Source of the DNA: Gammaproteobacteria bacterium
Lineage (GTDB): Bacteria > Pseudomonadota > Gammaproteobacteria > Nitrococcales > Nitrococcaceae
NCBI GenBank assembly: GCA_018334525.1
Contig: JAGXLT010000004.1
Location: 1-12,469 of the forward strand
Length of the DNA stretch: 12,469 nt
Direction of reading: 5' to 3'
A program made the translations under genes and the position numbers. Below the pieces are notes generated by a model. That model was not told the DNA's origin. It ran no database searches and saw only the letters and a list, made by a program, of their open reading frames with translations. Positions 1-7,254 of the stretch are shown here, piece after piece. How positions within the stretch are numbered: the first letter of the stretch is position 1; every line of letters begins with the position of its first letter.

Positions 1-1005
1 GGGGGGGTGCGCCAGCAGGAAATGGCACGTCAGGCCCATCGCGCCGATGATGCCGCCGAAGATCGCATTCTCGATGCGCTGCTGCCACAGGCCCGCAGCA
101 GTAGTGGCGAGATCGACAACAGTCTGGAAAGCACCCGTCAAAAAATGCGTAAAAAACTCCGGGAAGGGGATTTAGACGATAAAGAAATTGAAATTGAGGT
201 TCGCGCCAGCCAGCCGGGCATGGAATTTATGACGCCCCCGGGCATGGAGCAACTGGGCAGTCAGCTGCAGGGCATGTTTCAGAATCTGAGCGGACAGCGC
301 AGCGAGCATCAGCGCCTGCGTATTCGCGATGCCTGGAAGGTCCTGCGCGATGAAGAAGCCGGCAAGCTGGTGAATGACGAGGAAATTAAAGGCAAAGCCC
401 TGCAATTGGTTGAGCAAAGCGGCATCGTCTTTTTAGATGAAATTGATAAAGTGGCCCGTCGTGCCGAATCCGGCAGCGGCGGCGATATTTCGCGCGAGGG
501 GGTTCAGCGGGATCTGCTGCCGCTGGTTGAGGGCAGCACGGTTTCAACGCGGCATGGCATGGTCAACACCGATCATATTTTATTCATTGCCTCCGGGGCA
601 TTTCATGTCTCCAAACCCTCAGATCTGATTCCTGAACTTCAGGGCCGTTTGCCTATTCGGGTAGAGCTTGACTCGCTGGGTGCCGAAGAATTTGTGCGCA
701 TTCTCACCGAGCCCGATGCCTCGCTTGTGCGCCAGTACACCGCCCTGATGGCCACCGAAGGCGTCACGCTGACGTTTACCGATGACGCCGTTGCCCGTCT
801 GGCCAGCATTGCCTGCGAGGTGAACGATCTGACCGAAAACATTGGTGCCCGGCGGCTGCATACGATCATGGAGCGTTTATTGGAGTCTGCTTCCTACGCG
901 GCACCCGATCGCTCGGGCGAGAGCCTGACGATTGATGCCGCTTATGTTGACGCCCAACTGGCTGATTTGGCGCATAATGAAGATCTAAGCCGCTATATTT
1001 TATGA
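1..1005 (+). CDS. hslU: ATP-dependent protease ATPase subunit HslU, 3' part (5' end outside window)
   Basis: HslU is the AAA+ unfoldase ring that feeds substrates to the HslV peptidase in the cytoplasm. The reading frame is open from the window edge. Counting from the GTG at 7, 332 residues are visible. Alignment from memory with the 443-residue E. coli protein suggests about 110 residues, including Walker A, lie upstream. Visible elements are the tail of the I-domain ([14 protein letters not shown] near 51-64), Walker B IVFLDEID (140-147), the [15 protein letters not shown] segment (162-176), sensor 1 LFIASGAF (192-199), LQGRLPIR with the likely arginine finger (211-218), sensor 2 GARRLHT (280-286) and the C-terminal EDLSRYIL that docks into HslV. 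The GTG at 7 is not a real start, because the conserved I-domain sequence continues upstream. hslV is expected just upstream. The first seven bases are all G and the two codons they give do not fit the family, so they may be a sequence-end artefact. Confidence 0.97.
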   Translation, partial: GGVRQQEMARQAHRADDAAEDRILDALLPQARSSSGEIDNSLESTRQKMRKKLREGDLDDKEIEIEVRASQPGMEFMTPPGMEQLGSQLQGMFQNLSGQRSEHQRLRIRDAWKVLRDEEAGKLVNDEEIKGKALQLVEQSGIVFLDEIDKVARRAESGSGGDISREGVQRDLLPLVEGSTVSTRHGMVNTDHILFIASGAFHVSKPSDLIPELQGRLPIRVELDSLGAEEFVRILTEPDASLVRQYTALMATEGVTLTFTDDAVARLASIACEVNDLTENIGARRLHTIMERLLESASYAAPDRSGESLTIDAAYVDAQLADLAHNEDLSRYIL

Positions 1006-1012
1006 GGCTGTC

Positions 1013-1417
1013 ATGAAAAGACCCGAGCGCAAAAACACCGGCGTGATCCCTACCGATATTCGCTTACATCGGCGCTCACGCACCCTGGAGCTCGAGTTTG
1101 ACGATGGGAAAACCTATTCGCTCAGCGCTGAGTTTCTGCGCGTGTATTCGCCCTCGGCCGAAGTCAGAGGCCACGGGCCGGGTCAGGCCGTATTGCAGGT
1201 CGGCAAAGAAGAGGTGGGCATCACCGATTTAGAACCGGTCGGTCAATATGCCATTCGTATTGTCTTTGATGATGGTCATAGCACGGGACTGTATTCCTGG
1301 GATCTTCTTTATGACCTCGCCACCCATTACGACCAGTACTGGGCCGATTATCTGGCTGAGCTGCAGGCAGCCGGCTATCAGCGTCGCAACCCGGAAAATA
1401 ACGGAGGCGCAGCATGA
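1013..1417 (+). CDS. DUF971 domain protein (gamma-butyrobetaine hydroxylase-like N-terminal domain), function unknown
   Basis: This is a 134-residue stand-alone DUF971 protein, the fold found at the N-terminus of gamma-butyrobetaine hydroxylase but here without any oxygenase domain. Family signatures are visible: HRRSRTLELEFDDG (19-32), LRVYSPSAEVRGHGPGQ (42-58), ITDLEPVGQYAIRIVFDDGHSTGLYSWDLL across the middle, and a conserved W/YL segment near the end. There is no cysteine, so the Cys-rich zinc site of the eukaryotic enzyme is absent. It has no signal peptide or membrane segment, so it is probably cytoplasmic. It starts 7 nt after hslU, with an SD-like GAGG overlapping the hslU stop, and its stop overlaps the ubiE start as ATGA. 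The hslU–DUF971–ubiE order recurs in gammaproteobacteria, but I know of no established biochemical role. A link to protein quality control or quinone synthesis is inference from position only. Confidence 0.9.
   Translation: MKRPERKNTGVIPTDIRLHRRSRTLELEFDDGKTYSLSAEFLRVYSPSAEVRGHGPGQAVLQVGKEEVGITDLEPVGQYAIRIVFDDGHSTGLYSWDLLYDLATHYDQYWADYLAELQAAGYQRRNPENNGGAA
1403..1407 (+). promoter_or_regulatory. Shine-Dalgarno of ubiE
   Basis: GGAGG lies 6 nt before the ATG at 1414, inside the end of the DUF971 gene. It fixes the ubiE start and, together with the ATGA overlap, suggests translational coupling. Confidence 0.8.
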
Positions 1418-2157
1418 AAGATGTGGCAGATTTTGGCTTTGAGCAAGTACCTGCTGAGGAAAAGGCCGGCCGGGTCGGCGAGGTCTTTAGCTCCGTTGCC
1501 GAGCGCTACGATGTAATGAACGATTTAATGTCGGTGGGCCTGCATCGGCTTTGGAAGCAACAGGCGCTGCGGCTGATTAATGCACGGCCGGGTCAGCATG
1601 TCCTTGATTTGGCCGCCGGCACCGGCGATTTAAGCATGGGCCTGTCCCGACAGGTGGGCAAAACTGGCCATGTGGTGATGAGTGATATTAATGCCGATAT
1701 GCTCTCGCGCGGCCGCGATCGGCTGCTTAACGCCGGGGTCGTGGGCAATGTTGACTACACCCTGGCCGATGCCGAACAACTCCCCTTTTTGCCACGGCAG
1801 TTTGATCGCATCAGCATCGGCTTTGGCCTGCGCAATGTCACCCGTATCCCGCGGGCTTTGACGGCCATGCGCGAAGCACTAAAGCCCGGCGGTAAACTCG
1901 TCATTTTAGAGTTTTCCAAACTGTATCTGCAGTCGCTACAACCGGTGTATGACCTGTATTCATTCCGCCTGCTACCCCTGATGGGGCGCTTAGTGGCCAA
2001 TGATGCGGATAGCTACCGGTATCTTGCCGAATCCATTCGTATGCATCCCGATCAAAACACGCTGCAACAGATTATGGAAGATGTGGGGTTTGAAGACTGC
2101 GGCTACACCAACTTAAGCGGCGGCATTGTAGCTCTGCATTATGGTTATGTTTACTGA
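1414..2157 (+). CDS. ubiE: Ubiquinone/menaquinone C-methyltransferase UbiE
   Basis: This SAM-dependent methyltransferase adds the C-methyl group of the benzoquinol ring (2-polyprenyl-6-methoxybenzoquinol) in ubiquinone synthesis, and methylates demethylmenaquinol in species that make menaquinone. At 247 residues it matches the usual length of about 250. Visible motifs are the entry segment VFSSVAERYDVMNDLMS (24-40), SAM motif I VLDLAAGTGD (63-72), DINADML (91-97), ADAEQLPF (118-125), FGLRNV (137-142), LKPGGKLVILEFS (156-168), the family signature SYRYLAESI with HPDQ (200-214) and the C-terminal [10 protein letters not shown] (236-245). It starts in a 4-nt ATGA overlap with the DUF971 gene, behind a strong SD, and is overlapped at its 3' end by ubiJ. 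Whether this organism makes menaquinone cannot be told from the window. Confidence 0.98.
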   Translation: MKDVADFGFEQVPAEEKAGRVGEVFSSVAERYDVMNDLMSVGLHRLWKQQALRLINARPGQHVLDLAAGTGDLSMGLSRQVGKTGHVVMSDINADMLSRGRDRLLNAGVVGNVDYTLADAEQLPFLPRQFDRISIGFGLRNVTRIPRALTAMREALKPGGKLVILEFSKLYLQSLQPVYDLYSFRLLPLMGRLVANDADSYRYLAESIRMHPDQNTLQQIMEDVGFEDCGYTNLSGGIVALHYGYVY

Positions 2158-2686
2158 ACGCGCTATTAACCGACTGCTGGCCCGAGACCCCTTACTCAAT
2201 GAACGTCTCGAGCCACTCATCGGCAAAACCCTCGGCCTTCGCTTAAACGAGCCCGAAGTCACCCTACGCGTGGGCTTTCATGTGGGCGGGGTGCATTTAT
2301 CTCGGGAAGCGGGTGATCTGAACGATTGTGATGCTGTCTTAGAGGCGACCCTTGCAGGCCTTGCCAGCCTTGGTCTATCGGGCGGGCAGCGCAGTAGTCG
2401 TGATGTGCAACTCCGCGGTGATATCGGCACCATTCAGGAAGTCAGACAGCTGTTTTCCGGACTCAATTTGGATCCTGACGGTACCCTGGGGGCCGGCCGT
2501 GAGGGAGCGGAAACACTGCTGCGCAACCTCGCTGAGCTGGCAACGGAAGAACGCGGCTGGCTGCCCACCGCCCCCGAGGCCGAAGAATTTATTGCCGGTG
2601 TGGATGCCCTGCGTGAAACCGCTGATCGGCTTGAGGCACGCTTGCGCCGTTTAGAGCAGCAGCGTCAGCCGGAGCATACCCCTTGA
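2141..2686 (+). CDS. ubiJ: Ubiquinone biosynthesis accessory factor UbiJ (SCP2 domain)
   Basis: UbiJ is a non-catalytic lipid-binding protein. With UbiK it helps hold ubiquinone intermediates for the soluble Ubi metabolon in aerobic E. coli. The 181-residue product has the SCP2-like fold region at about 17-115, with the typical [18 protein letters not shown] (91-108), and a C-terminal helical coiled coil at about 150-175 ([21 protein letters not shown] region), which in the family mediates interaction with UbiK. E. coli UbiJ is about 200 residues, so this one is slightly short. Two in-frame ATGs are possible, 2141 and 2147. Both lie inside the end of ubiE (17- or 11-nt overlap) and neither has a good SD, so translation probably depends on coupling to ubiE. 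The primary sequence of this family diverges widely, so position between ubiE and ubiB is a major part of the evidence. Confidence 0.92.
   Translation: MVMFTERAINRLLARDPLLNERLEPLIGKTLGLRLNEPEVTLRVGFHVGGVHLSREAGDLNDCDAVLEATLAGLASLGLSGGQRSSRDVQLRGDIGTIQEVRQLFSGLNLDPDGTLGAGREGAETLLRNLAELATEERGWLPTAPEAEEFIAGVDALRETADRLEARLRRLEQQRQPEHTP
2671..2685 (+). promoter_or_regulatory. SD and TTG start of ubiB (TTGA overlap with the ubiJ stop)
   Basis: GGAG at 2671-2674 sits 8 nt before TTG at 2683, and the TTGA tetranucleotide holds both the ubiB start and the ubiJ stop. The protein read from this TTG begins in register with E. coli UbiB (LLRHGLDE near residue 18), and no in-frame ATG lies nearby, so the rare start codon is well supported. 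Confidence 0.75.
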
Positions 2687-4347
2687 TTCCCAATCCACGT
2701 ATTTTATTACGCCTTGCGCAAATTAACTGGGTCCTGCTGCGGCATGGGCTTGATGAGGTTTTATTTGCCACGCGTTTGTTTCGACCCTTTCGCTTTTTGC
2801 GATTGTTTATGCCGTGGATGTGGCTGCGCCGTCATCGCCGATCACAAGCCGAGCGAATTCGCCTTGCCTTAGAAGATCTGGGCCCCATCTTTGTGAAGTT
2901 CGGCCAGATTCTATCGACCCGGCGTGACCTGCTGCCCGCCGATATCATTAACGAGCTTGCGCGCTTGCAGGACCGGGTGCCTCCCTTTCCCAGCTCAGCG
3001 GCCAGAGAGATCATTGAGCAGGCCTATCAGCAACCGCTGGATGCCTGGTTTGCTCATTTCTCTGACACCCCGCTTGCCTCTGCCTCGATCGCTCAGGTGC
3101 ATGCCGCCCGCCTTCATGATGGCCAGGATGTCATCGTCAAAGTGGTCCGCCCCGGCATTGAGCAGGCTATTCAGCGCGATTTACGGGTGCTGCACACCTT
3201 CGCCGGCCTGGCGGAACGGTACTGGAGCGAAGGACATCGACTACGCCCTGTAGAGGTGGTGCAGGAGTTTGATAAAACGCTGCATGATGAGCTGGACCTG
3301 ATGCGCGAAGCCGCCAATGCCTCGCAGTTGCGGCGTAATTTTAAAGACTCCGATCTACTGTATGTGCCGGATGTCTACTGGCCTGCCACCCGCCATAACG
3401 TCATGGTAATGGAGCGTATTTACGGCCTGCAGATCAGTGATATTGAGGGGATTCGTAACGCCGGTGTCGACATGCGTCGGCTTGCTGAACGCGGTACAGA
3501 GATCTTTTTCACGCAGGTCTTTCGCGATAGCTTTTTTCATGCCGACATGCACCCGGGCAATATCTTTGTTGATGTCAGCAACCCCGAGGATCCCCGCTAC
3601 ATTGCCGTCGACTTTGGGATTATGGGCTCGCTCAGTCCCGTGGATCATCGCTATTTAGCCGATAATTTTATTGCCTTTTTTAATCGGGATTATCGCCGCG
3701 TGGCCGAGCTGCATGTGGCCTCAGGCTGGGTACCGGCCGATACTCGCATCGATGAATTTGAAGCAGCCATGCGCACGGTCTGTGAACCGATTTTTGAGCG
3801 CCCGCTAGGGGAAATCTCACTGGGGGCGCTATTAATGCGCTTATTCCAAACGGGCCGGCGCTTTAATATGGAGGTTCAGCCACAGCTGGTATTACTGCAA
3901 AAAACCCTGCTGGCCATTGAGGGACTGGGGCGTGAGCTTTATCCCGAGCTCGACCTGTGGGATACCGGCAAACCTTATCTTGAAGGCTGGATGAAAGAGC
4001 AGGTCGGCCCACAGGCACTGCTTAAACAATTCCGTCAAGAGCTGCCACGCCTGGCTGAAACACTGCCCGCCCTGCCGCGCCGACTAGACCATGCGCTACA
4101 GGAAACCGCCCTTTTACGCGAAACACTCGATACGCAGCAACAAAGTCTGCGCGCGTTAAGGCAGGAGATTAAACGCGATGGTCAGCGTCAGCTTCGCGGT
4201 CTGCTTGGCACAACGCTAATTATTGCGGCGGTTTTACTGGCAAATATCACCCTGCCGGACGATTGGCGTTATCTGCCTGTCATTGTCGGCGGCGCCGGCC
4301 TTGGCGCCTGGATATGGGCGCTACTGAGCCGGCATATTACTGATTAA
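2683..4347 (+). CDS. ubiB: Ubiquinone biosynthesis atypical kinase/ATPase UbiB
   Basis: UbiB belongs to the UbiB/COQ8/ABC1 protein-kinase-like family. It is a membrane-associated ATPase needed for ubiquinone synthesis and is thought to help extract lipid intermediates rather than phosphorylate proteins. At 554 residues it has full family length. Visible are the KxGQ motif K72-F-G-Q75 with STRRDLLP, the alanine-rich nucleotide loop ASASIAQVH (132-140) that replaces a kinase glycine loop, invariant Lys153 in VKVVRPG, ExD at E203/D205, catalytic HADMHPGN with D288 and N293, the metal-binding VDFG with D310, and two C-terminal hydrophobic helices at about 507-524 and 530-547 that anchor it in the inner membrane. 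Key residues fall at the same numbers as I recall for E. coli. It starts at TTG, overlapping ubiJ, and its last 11 nt overlap the convergent ctpA. No terminator is visible after it. Confidence 0.98.
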   Translation: MIPNPRILLRLAQINWVLLRHGLDEVLFATRLFRPFRFLRLFMPWMWLRRHRRSQAERIRLALEDLGPIFVKFGQILSTRRDLLPADIINELARLQDRVPPFPSSAAREIIEQAYQQPLDAWFAHFSDTPLASASIAQVHAARLHDGQDVIVKVVRPGIEQAIQRDLRVLHTFAGLAERYWSEGHRLRPVEVVQEFDKTLHDELDLMREAANASQLRRNFKDSDLLYVPDVYWPATRHNVMVMERIYGLQISDIEGIRNAGVDMRRLAERGTEIFFTQVFRDSFFHADMHPGNIFVDVSNPEDPRYIAVDFGIMGSLSPVDHRYLADNFIAFFNRDYRRVAELHVASGWVPADTRIDEFEAAMRTVCEPIFERPLGEISLGALLMRLFQTGRRFNMEVQPQLVLLQKTLLAIEGLGRELYPELDLWDTGKPYLEGWMKEQVGPQALLKQFRQELPRLAETLPALPRRLDHALQETALLRETLDTQQQSLRALRQEIKRDGQRQLRGLLGTTLIIAAVLLANITLPDDWRYLPVIVGGAGLGAWIWALLSRHITD

Positions 4348-5623
4348 AGATGCTTAAGCCTTTGAGTAAATTTAGGGCTTCAGCCAATACATAATCCTGA
4401 GTTGCCAGTGCCGACGCAGGCGCTTGAGAGGGTGATGGCGTATCCGTATCCCGGCTACGAAGGTGTCTGGGTAGATCGGCCTCACGCGTTTGCCTCGCCA
4501 CCGCCTCTCGCTCACTGACCCGCAAGTCATCCACACGCACATCCGGCACAATACCCTCCGCCTGAATGGAGCGGCCGCTCGGCGTGTAGTACCGCGCTGT
4601 GGTTAGCTTAATGGCTGTTGCGTTACGCAACGGCATAATGGATTGCACCGAGCCCTTACCAAACGTGGGCTCGCCCATAACCACCGCGCGCCGATGATCC
4701 TGCAGCGCACCGGCAACAATCTCTGATGCCGATGCCGAGCCCGCATTCACCAACACCACGAGCGGGGCCCCTTCCATCACATCACTCGGCGTGGCACTAA
4801 AGCTATCTTTCGCACGCTTTACCCGACCGTCAGTGGAAACCAGCACACCGCTGGTAATAAAGGCATCAGCCACTGCAACTGCCGATTCAAGCAGCCCGCC
4901 CGGGTTATTTCGTAAATCCATCACCAGCCCTTCGAGCATGCCGTTATTTTCGGTTATGAGTCGATCGACCGCATCCAGTACCGCCTCTCCGGTACGCTCC
5001 TGAAACTGACTGATACGCAAATAGCCGTAACCCGGCTCCAGCAGACGGCTTCGAACACTGCGCACTTCGATAATAGCGCGTTCCAGCATCACCTCAAACG
5101 GCTGGTCATCATTGCCCCGCAGCAAAGTCAGCGTAACCTCGCTACCCGGCTCACCGCGCAAACGATCCAAACTCTCTTCAAGACCCAGGCCTTTAACTGA
5201 CGCCCCATCAATGCGAATAATCAAATCCTCCGGCTGAATGCCGGCCGCCTCGGCTGGCGTGCCATCAATCGGGGCAATCACACGAATAAAGCCGTCTTCC
5301 ATGCCTACTTCCATGCCCAGACCACCAAACTCACCCCGCGTGCCGTCGCGAAGGCGCTGGTACCCGTCGGCATCTAAGTAGCCTGAATGCGGATCCAGAC
5401 CTTCCAGCATGCCGCGAATGGCATTGCGAATCAGCGTTGCCTCATCAATCGACTCAACATACTCCTCGCGAATGCGCTCATAGGCCTCGGTAAAGGTGCG
5501 CAATTCCTCCAGCGGCAAAGATTCCGTTTCGGGCGATTCCGCACTCAGGGGCGTGGCCGGCAGTAAAAGCGCTGCTAAAAAGAGCGCACCATACAAACTC
5601 CCCGGCTGTTTTAACCTCTGCAT
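4337..5623 (-). CDS. ctpA: Periplasmic C-terminal processing serine protease CtpA (S41A)
   Basis: This is a 428-residue S41 carboxyl-terminal processing protease, exported to the periplasm or inner-membrane face. It carries a signal peptide at about 1-28 (hydrophobic [11 protein letters not shown], possible cleavage after LSA), an N-terminal helical region, a PDZ domain at about 97-180 ([15 protein letters not shown]) and the protease core with DLRNNPGG (236-243). The Ser/Lys/Gln catalytic set is S298 in [11 protein letters not shown]323 in GEPTFGKG and Q327, with the same spacing as the known set in E. coli Prc. The tail from about 370 is polar and Ser/Pro-rich, then ends in a short helix. 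A strong SD overlaps the envC stop, and the gene begins 3 nt after it. In Pseudomonas aeruginosa a CtpA encoded beside an EnvC-like gene degrades cell-wall hydrolases; a similar role here is inference. The 3' end overlaps ubiB. Confidence 0.95.
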   Translation of the reverse strand: MQRLKQPGSLYGALFLAALLLPATPLSAESPETESLPLEELRTFTEAYERIREEYVESIDEATLIRNAIRGMLEGLDPHSGYLDADGYQRLRDGTRGEFGGLGMEVGMEDGFIRVIAPIDGTPAEAAGIQPEDLIIRIDGASVKGLGLEESLDRLRGEPGSEVTLTLLRGNDDQPFEVMLERAIIEVRSVRSRLLEPGYGYLRISQFQERTGEAVLDAVDRLITENNGMLEGLVMDLRNNPGGLLESAVAVADAFITSGVLVSTDGRVKRAKDSFSATPSDVMEGAPLVVLVNAGSASASEIVAGALQDHRRAVVMGEPTFGKGSVQSIMPLRNATAIKLTTARYYTPSGRSIQAEGIVPDVRVDDLRVSEREAVARQTREADLPRHLRSRDTDTPSPSQAPASALATQDYVLAEALNLLKGLSIFNQ

Positions 5624-5626
5624 GTT

Positions 5627-6745
5627 TTACCTTCCTTCGTACCAGGCGACCGGATTAACAGGATCACCATTTGCTCGCACTTCAAAATACAGGGCTGACT
5701 CTGCTCCGCCCCCCGTCCGGCCTACCGCGGCAACCACATCACCGGCACTCACTCTTTCTCCGACCTCAACATATAGCGCTTGGTTGCGTCCATAAAGGCT
5801 GATTAAGCCATTTCCATGATCAACAATGAGCAGTAAACCCAAACCGCGCAACCACTCGGCAAACACCACTGTGCCCGCCGCCACCGCTTTAACCGGCGCT
5901 CCCTCATCACCACCAATCAGCAATCCCGTCCATTGCAGGCCGGCTGCACTGCGGCTTGCCCCAAACTGCTCAAGCACTGGGCCGTTCAACGGCCAGCTAC
6001 CCGATTTATCCAACCGGGCAGGGGCTTTCGCACTGGGCGCGGGCAATGCCGGCGGCCGGGCGGCCGCTTGCGCCTGCCGGGTTAACGCGCGGACCAGCGC
6101 TTCCTGCTCCGCCACCTGCGCCTGATCGCTATCGATTTCGTTGGCTAAGCGCTCTGCCACAGCGGCCCGCTCCTGCGCGGCCGCCTCCAGTTCAGCCAGT
6201 GCTTCTGCCTGCGCCGCACGCGCGGCTTGCTGTTCGCGCTGCACCTTGGCCAACGCCTGTCGCTGTTCGGCCAGCATTGCCAGTGTGGCGCGCGCATTCT
6301 GCAGCCGCTCGGCAACGGCCTCACCCAAATAACGGTCATAAATAATTAACCGATCCCGCTCGGCCGGTGGCTCATCGGCCAGCAGTAATGCCAGCTGCGG
6401 TGCCTCACCACGCCGGAATGCAGCACGCAGCGCCGCTTCTAAAAAGGCCTGATCAGCGGCTGCATCTTCAGCCTGCGCCTCGACGGCGGTGGCCAGCGCT
6501 GTTAACTCGGCCTGTCGGGTAGTGATTTGTTCATCCAGTTCACGCAACTCCACACGCTGTGCACCCATTCGCTGCTCCAGCTTTGCCAGTTCAGTCGCCA
6601 CACCCCCGGCTTTTTCACGTTGCGCCTCAAGCTCGCTACTTAACGCCTGCAAACGCGCGCGCTGCTCGGCCAGTTCAGCCTGATTTGCCTGCGCTGTTAC
6701 TACCAGCATCAGGCATAAAAAACCCAAACACCAAATGTGTTTCAT
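5627..6745 (-). CDS. envC: Murein hydrolase activator EnvC (coiled coil + degenerate LytM domain)
   Basis: EnvC is a periplasmic protein recruited by FtsEX to the division site. It activates N-acetylmuramoyl-L-alanine amidases so daughter cells can separate. The 372-residue product has a signal peptide (1-20, cleavage after AQA), a long Ala/Glu/Gln/Arg-rich coiled coil (about 22-225), a Pro/Ala linker (229-245) and a C-terminal LytM/M23 domain (about 250-372). The LytM domain keeps its fold (WPLNGPV, GAPVKAVAAGTVVFA, VDHGNGLISLYG) but has lost the zinc site. The HxxxD positions read W272 and L276, the His of LYAH reads R320, and the LHFE His reads Y353. This matches the non-catalytic EnvC type rather than an active endopeptidase. 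It is the first gene of a two-gene unit with ctpA and diverges from yibN. In E. coli and pseudomonads gpmI lies beside envC, but here it is not between envC and yibN. Confidence 0.94.
   Translation of the reverse strand: MKHIWCLGFLCLMLVVTAQANQAELAEQRARLQALSSELEAQREKAGGVATELAKLEQRMGAQRVELRELDEQITTRQAELTALATAVEAQAEDAAADQAFLEAALRAAFRRGEAPQLALLLADEPPAERDRLIIYDRYLGEAVAERLQNARATLAMLAEQRQALAKVQREQQAARAAQAEALAELEAAAQERAAVAERLANEIDSDQAQVAEQEALVRALTRQAQAAARPPALPAPSAKAPARLDKSGSWPLNGPVLEQFGASRSAAGLQWTGLLIGGDEGAPVKAVAAGTVVFAEWLRGLGLLLIVDHGNGLISLYGRNQALYVEVGERVSAGDVVAAVGRTGGGAESALYFEVRANGDPVNPVAWYEGR
5630..5637 (-). promoter_or_regulatory. Shine-Dalgarno of ctpA
   Basis: On the minus strand AAGGAAGG lies 6 nt before the ctpA ATG (5623). 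It is inside the last codons of envC and abuts the envC stop at 5627-5629. It supports the chosen ctpA start and coupled translation of the pair. Confidence 0.75.
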
Positions 6746-6762
6746 CAGCTTGCCATCTCCGC

Positions 6763-6771
6763 TGGTATACT
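6763..6771 (+). promoter_or_regulatory. Putative extended -10 promoter for yibN–secB–gpsA in the divergent region
   Basis: The 62-nt gap between the divergent envC and yibN starts (6746-6807) contains TGG-TATACT, which fits an extended -10 (TGn plus TATAAT-like hexamer at 6766-6771). A start near 6778 would give a leader of about 30 nt. I see no good -35 at 16-18 nt. The core GTATAC is palindromic, so the same bases could serve as a weak -10 (TATACC) for envC on the other strand, again without a convincing -35. This is a motif call only. Confidence 0.4.
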
Positions 6772-6807
6772 CCCCGTCACTTCATTCATCCTAACAGCGC
6801 ATGAGTT

Positions 6808-7236
6808 ATGGACAGAGTTATTGAGTTCGCCGTAAACAACCTTTTGCTGACCGCCGCATTTATTATTGTGGTATCAGCCATTATTACCAACGAAATAATG
6901 ACTTTTCGCAAAGGCCGCTTTGCGATTGATACCACCGATGCCACTCGGCTGTTTAATCGCGACCAGGCAGTCTTTATTGATATTCGCAGTGAAAATGCGT
7001 ATCAAAAAAGCCATCTGCCCGGGGCGATTAACATCCCGCTGGAACACATTGATAAACGCAAGGATAAACTGCAACGCTTTAGTGGTCAGACAATGATCGT
7101 CTATTGCGACACCGGTAGCACCACGCTGAAAGCCGTTAAGGCGCTGCAGGCACAGGGGTGGGACAAAGTGCATCAGCTCCGCGGCGGCATTAACGCCTGG
7201 CGGACTGCCGGCCTGCCCATTGATGGACGTAAGTAA
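6808..7236 (+). CDS. yibN: Membrane-anchored rhodanese-domain protein, YibN type
   Basis: The 142-residue protein has an N-terminal transmembrane helix (about 10-28) followed by a single rhodanese domain (about 42-140): FIDIRSENAYQKSHLPGAINIP (56-77), the active-site loop starting at C100 (YCDTGSTTLKA), and the C-terminal LRGGINAWRTAGLP. C100 would carry a persulfide in a working sulfurtransferase. The usual last loop residue Arg/Lys of thiosulfate sulfurtransferases is T105 here, so substrate preference is open. Its position immediately upstream of secB–gpsA and divergent from envC is that of E. coli yibN, an inner-membrane protein reported to associate with the YidC insertion machinery. In E. 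coli grxC separates yibN from secB; here secB follows after 18 nt. The SD before the ATG is weak (GAG at 6803-6805). The name rests on synteny plus architecture. Confidence 0.88.
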   Translation: MDRVIEFAVNNLLLTAAFIIVVSAIITNEIMTFRKGRFAIDTTDATRLFNRDQAVFIDIRSENAYQKSHLPGAINIPLEHIDKRKDKLQRFSGQTMIVYCDTGSTTLKAVKALQAQGWDKVHQLRGGINAWRTAGLPIDGRK

Positions 7237-7243
7237 CCGAACA

Positions 7244-7249
7244 GAGGAG
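7244..7249 (+). promoter_or_regulatory. Shine-Dalgarno of secB
   Basis: GAGGAG lies 5 nt before the ATG at 7255, in the 18-nt gap after yibN. It is a strong site that fixes the secB start. Confidence 0.8.
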
Positions 7250-7254
7250 TTCCC

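Noticed and set aside
4291..4308. Perfect GGCGCC inverted repeat with a 6-nt loop near the ubiB end
   Set aside because: It encodes the glycine-rich GAGLGAW stretch of the last membrane helix and has no U-run on either side, so it does not look like a terminator.
4356..4380. Imperfect AAGCC/GGCTT inverted repeat just after the ubiB stop
   Set aside because: The stem is only about 5 bp, the loop is long and no U-run follows; it is inside the ctpA coding end.
5956..6345. Long plus-strand open frames opposite the envC coiled coil
   Set aside because: The Ala/Pro/Arg-rich product is a mirror of the Ala/Glu/Gln repeats of EnvC; there is no start signal or recognisable domain.
6801..6824. Seven-codon mini-frame overlapping the yibN start
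   Set aside because: There is no SD and no sign of a leader-peptide function; the ATG is out of frame with yibN and probably chance.
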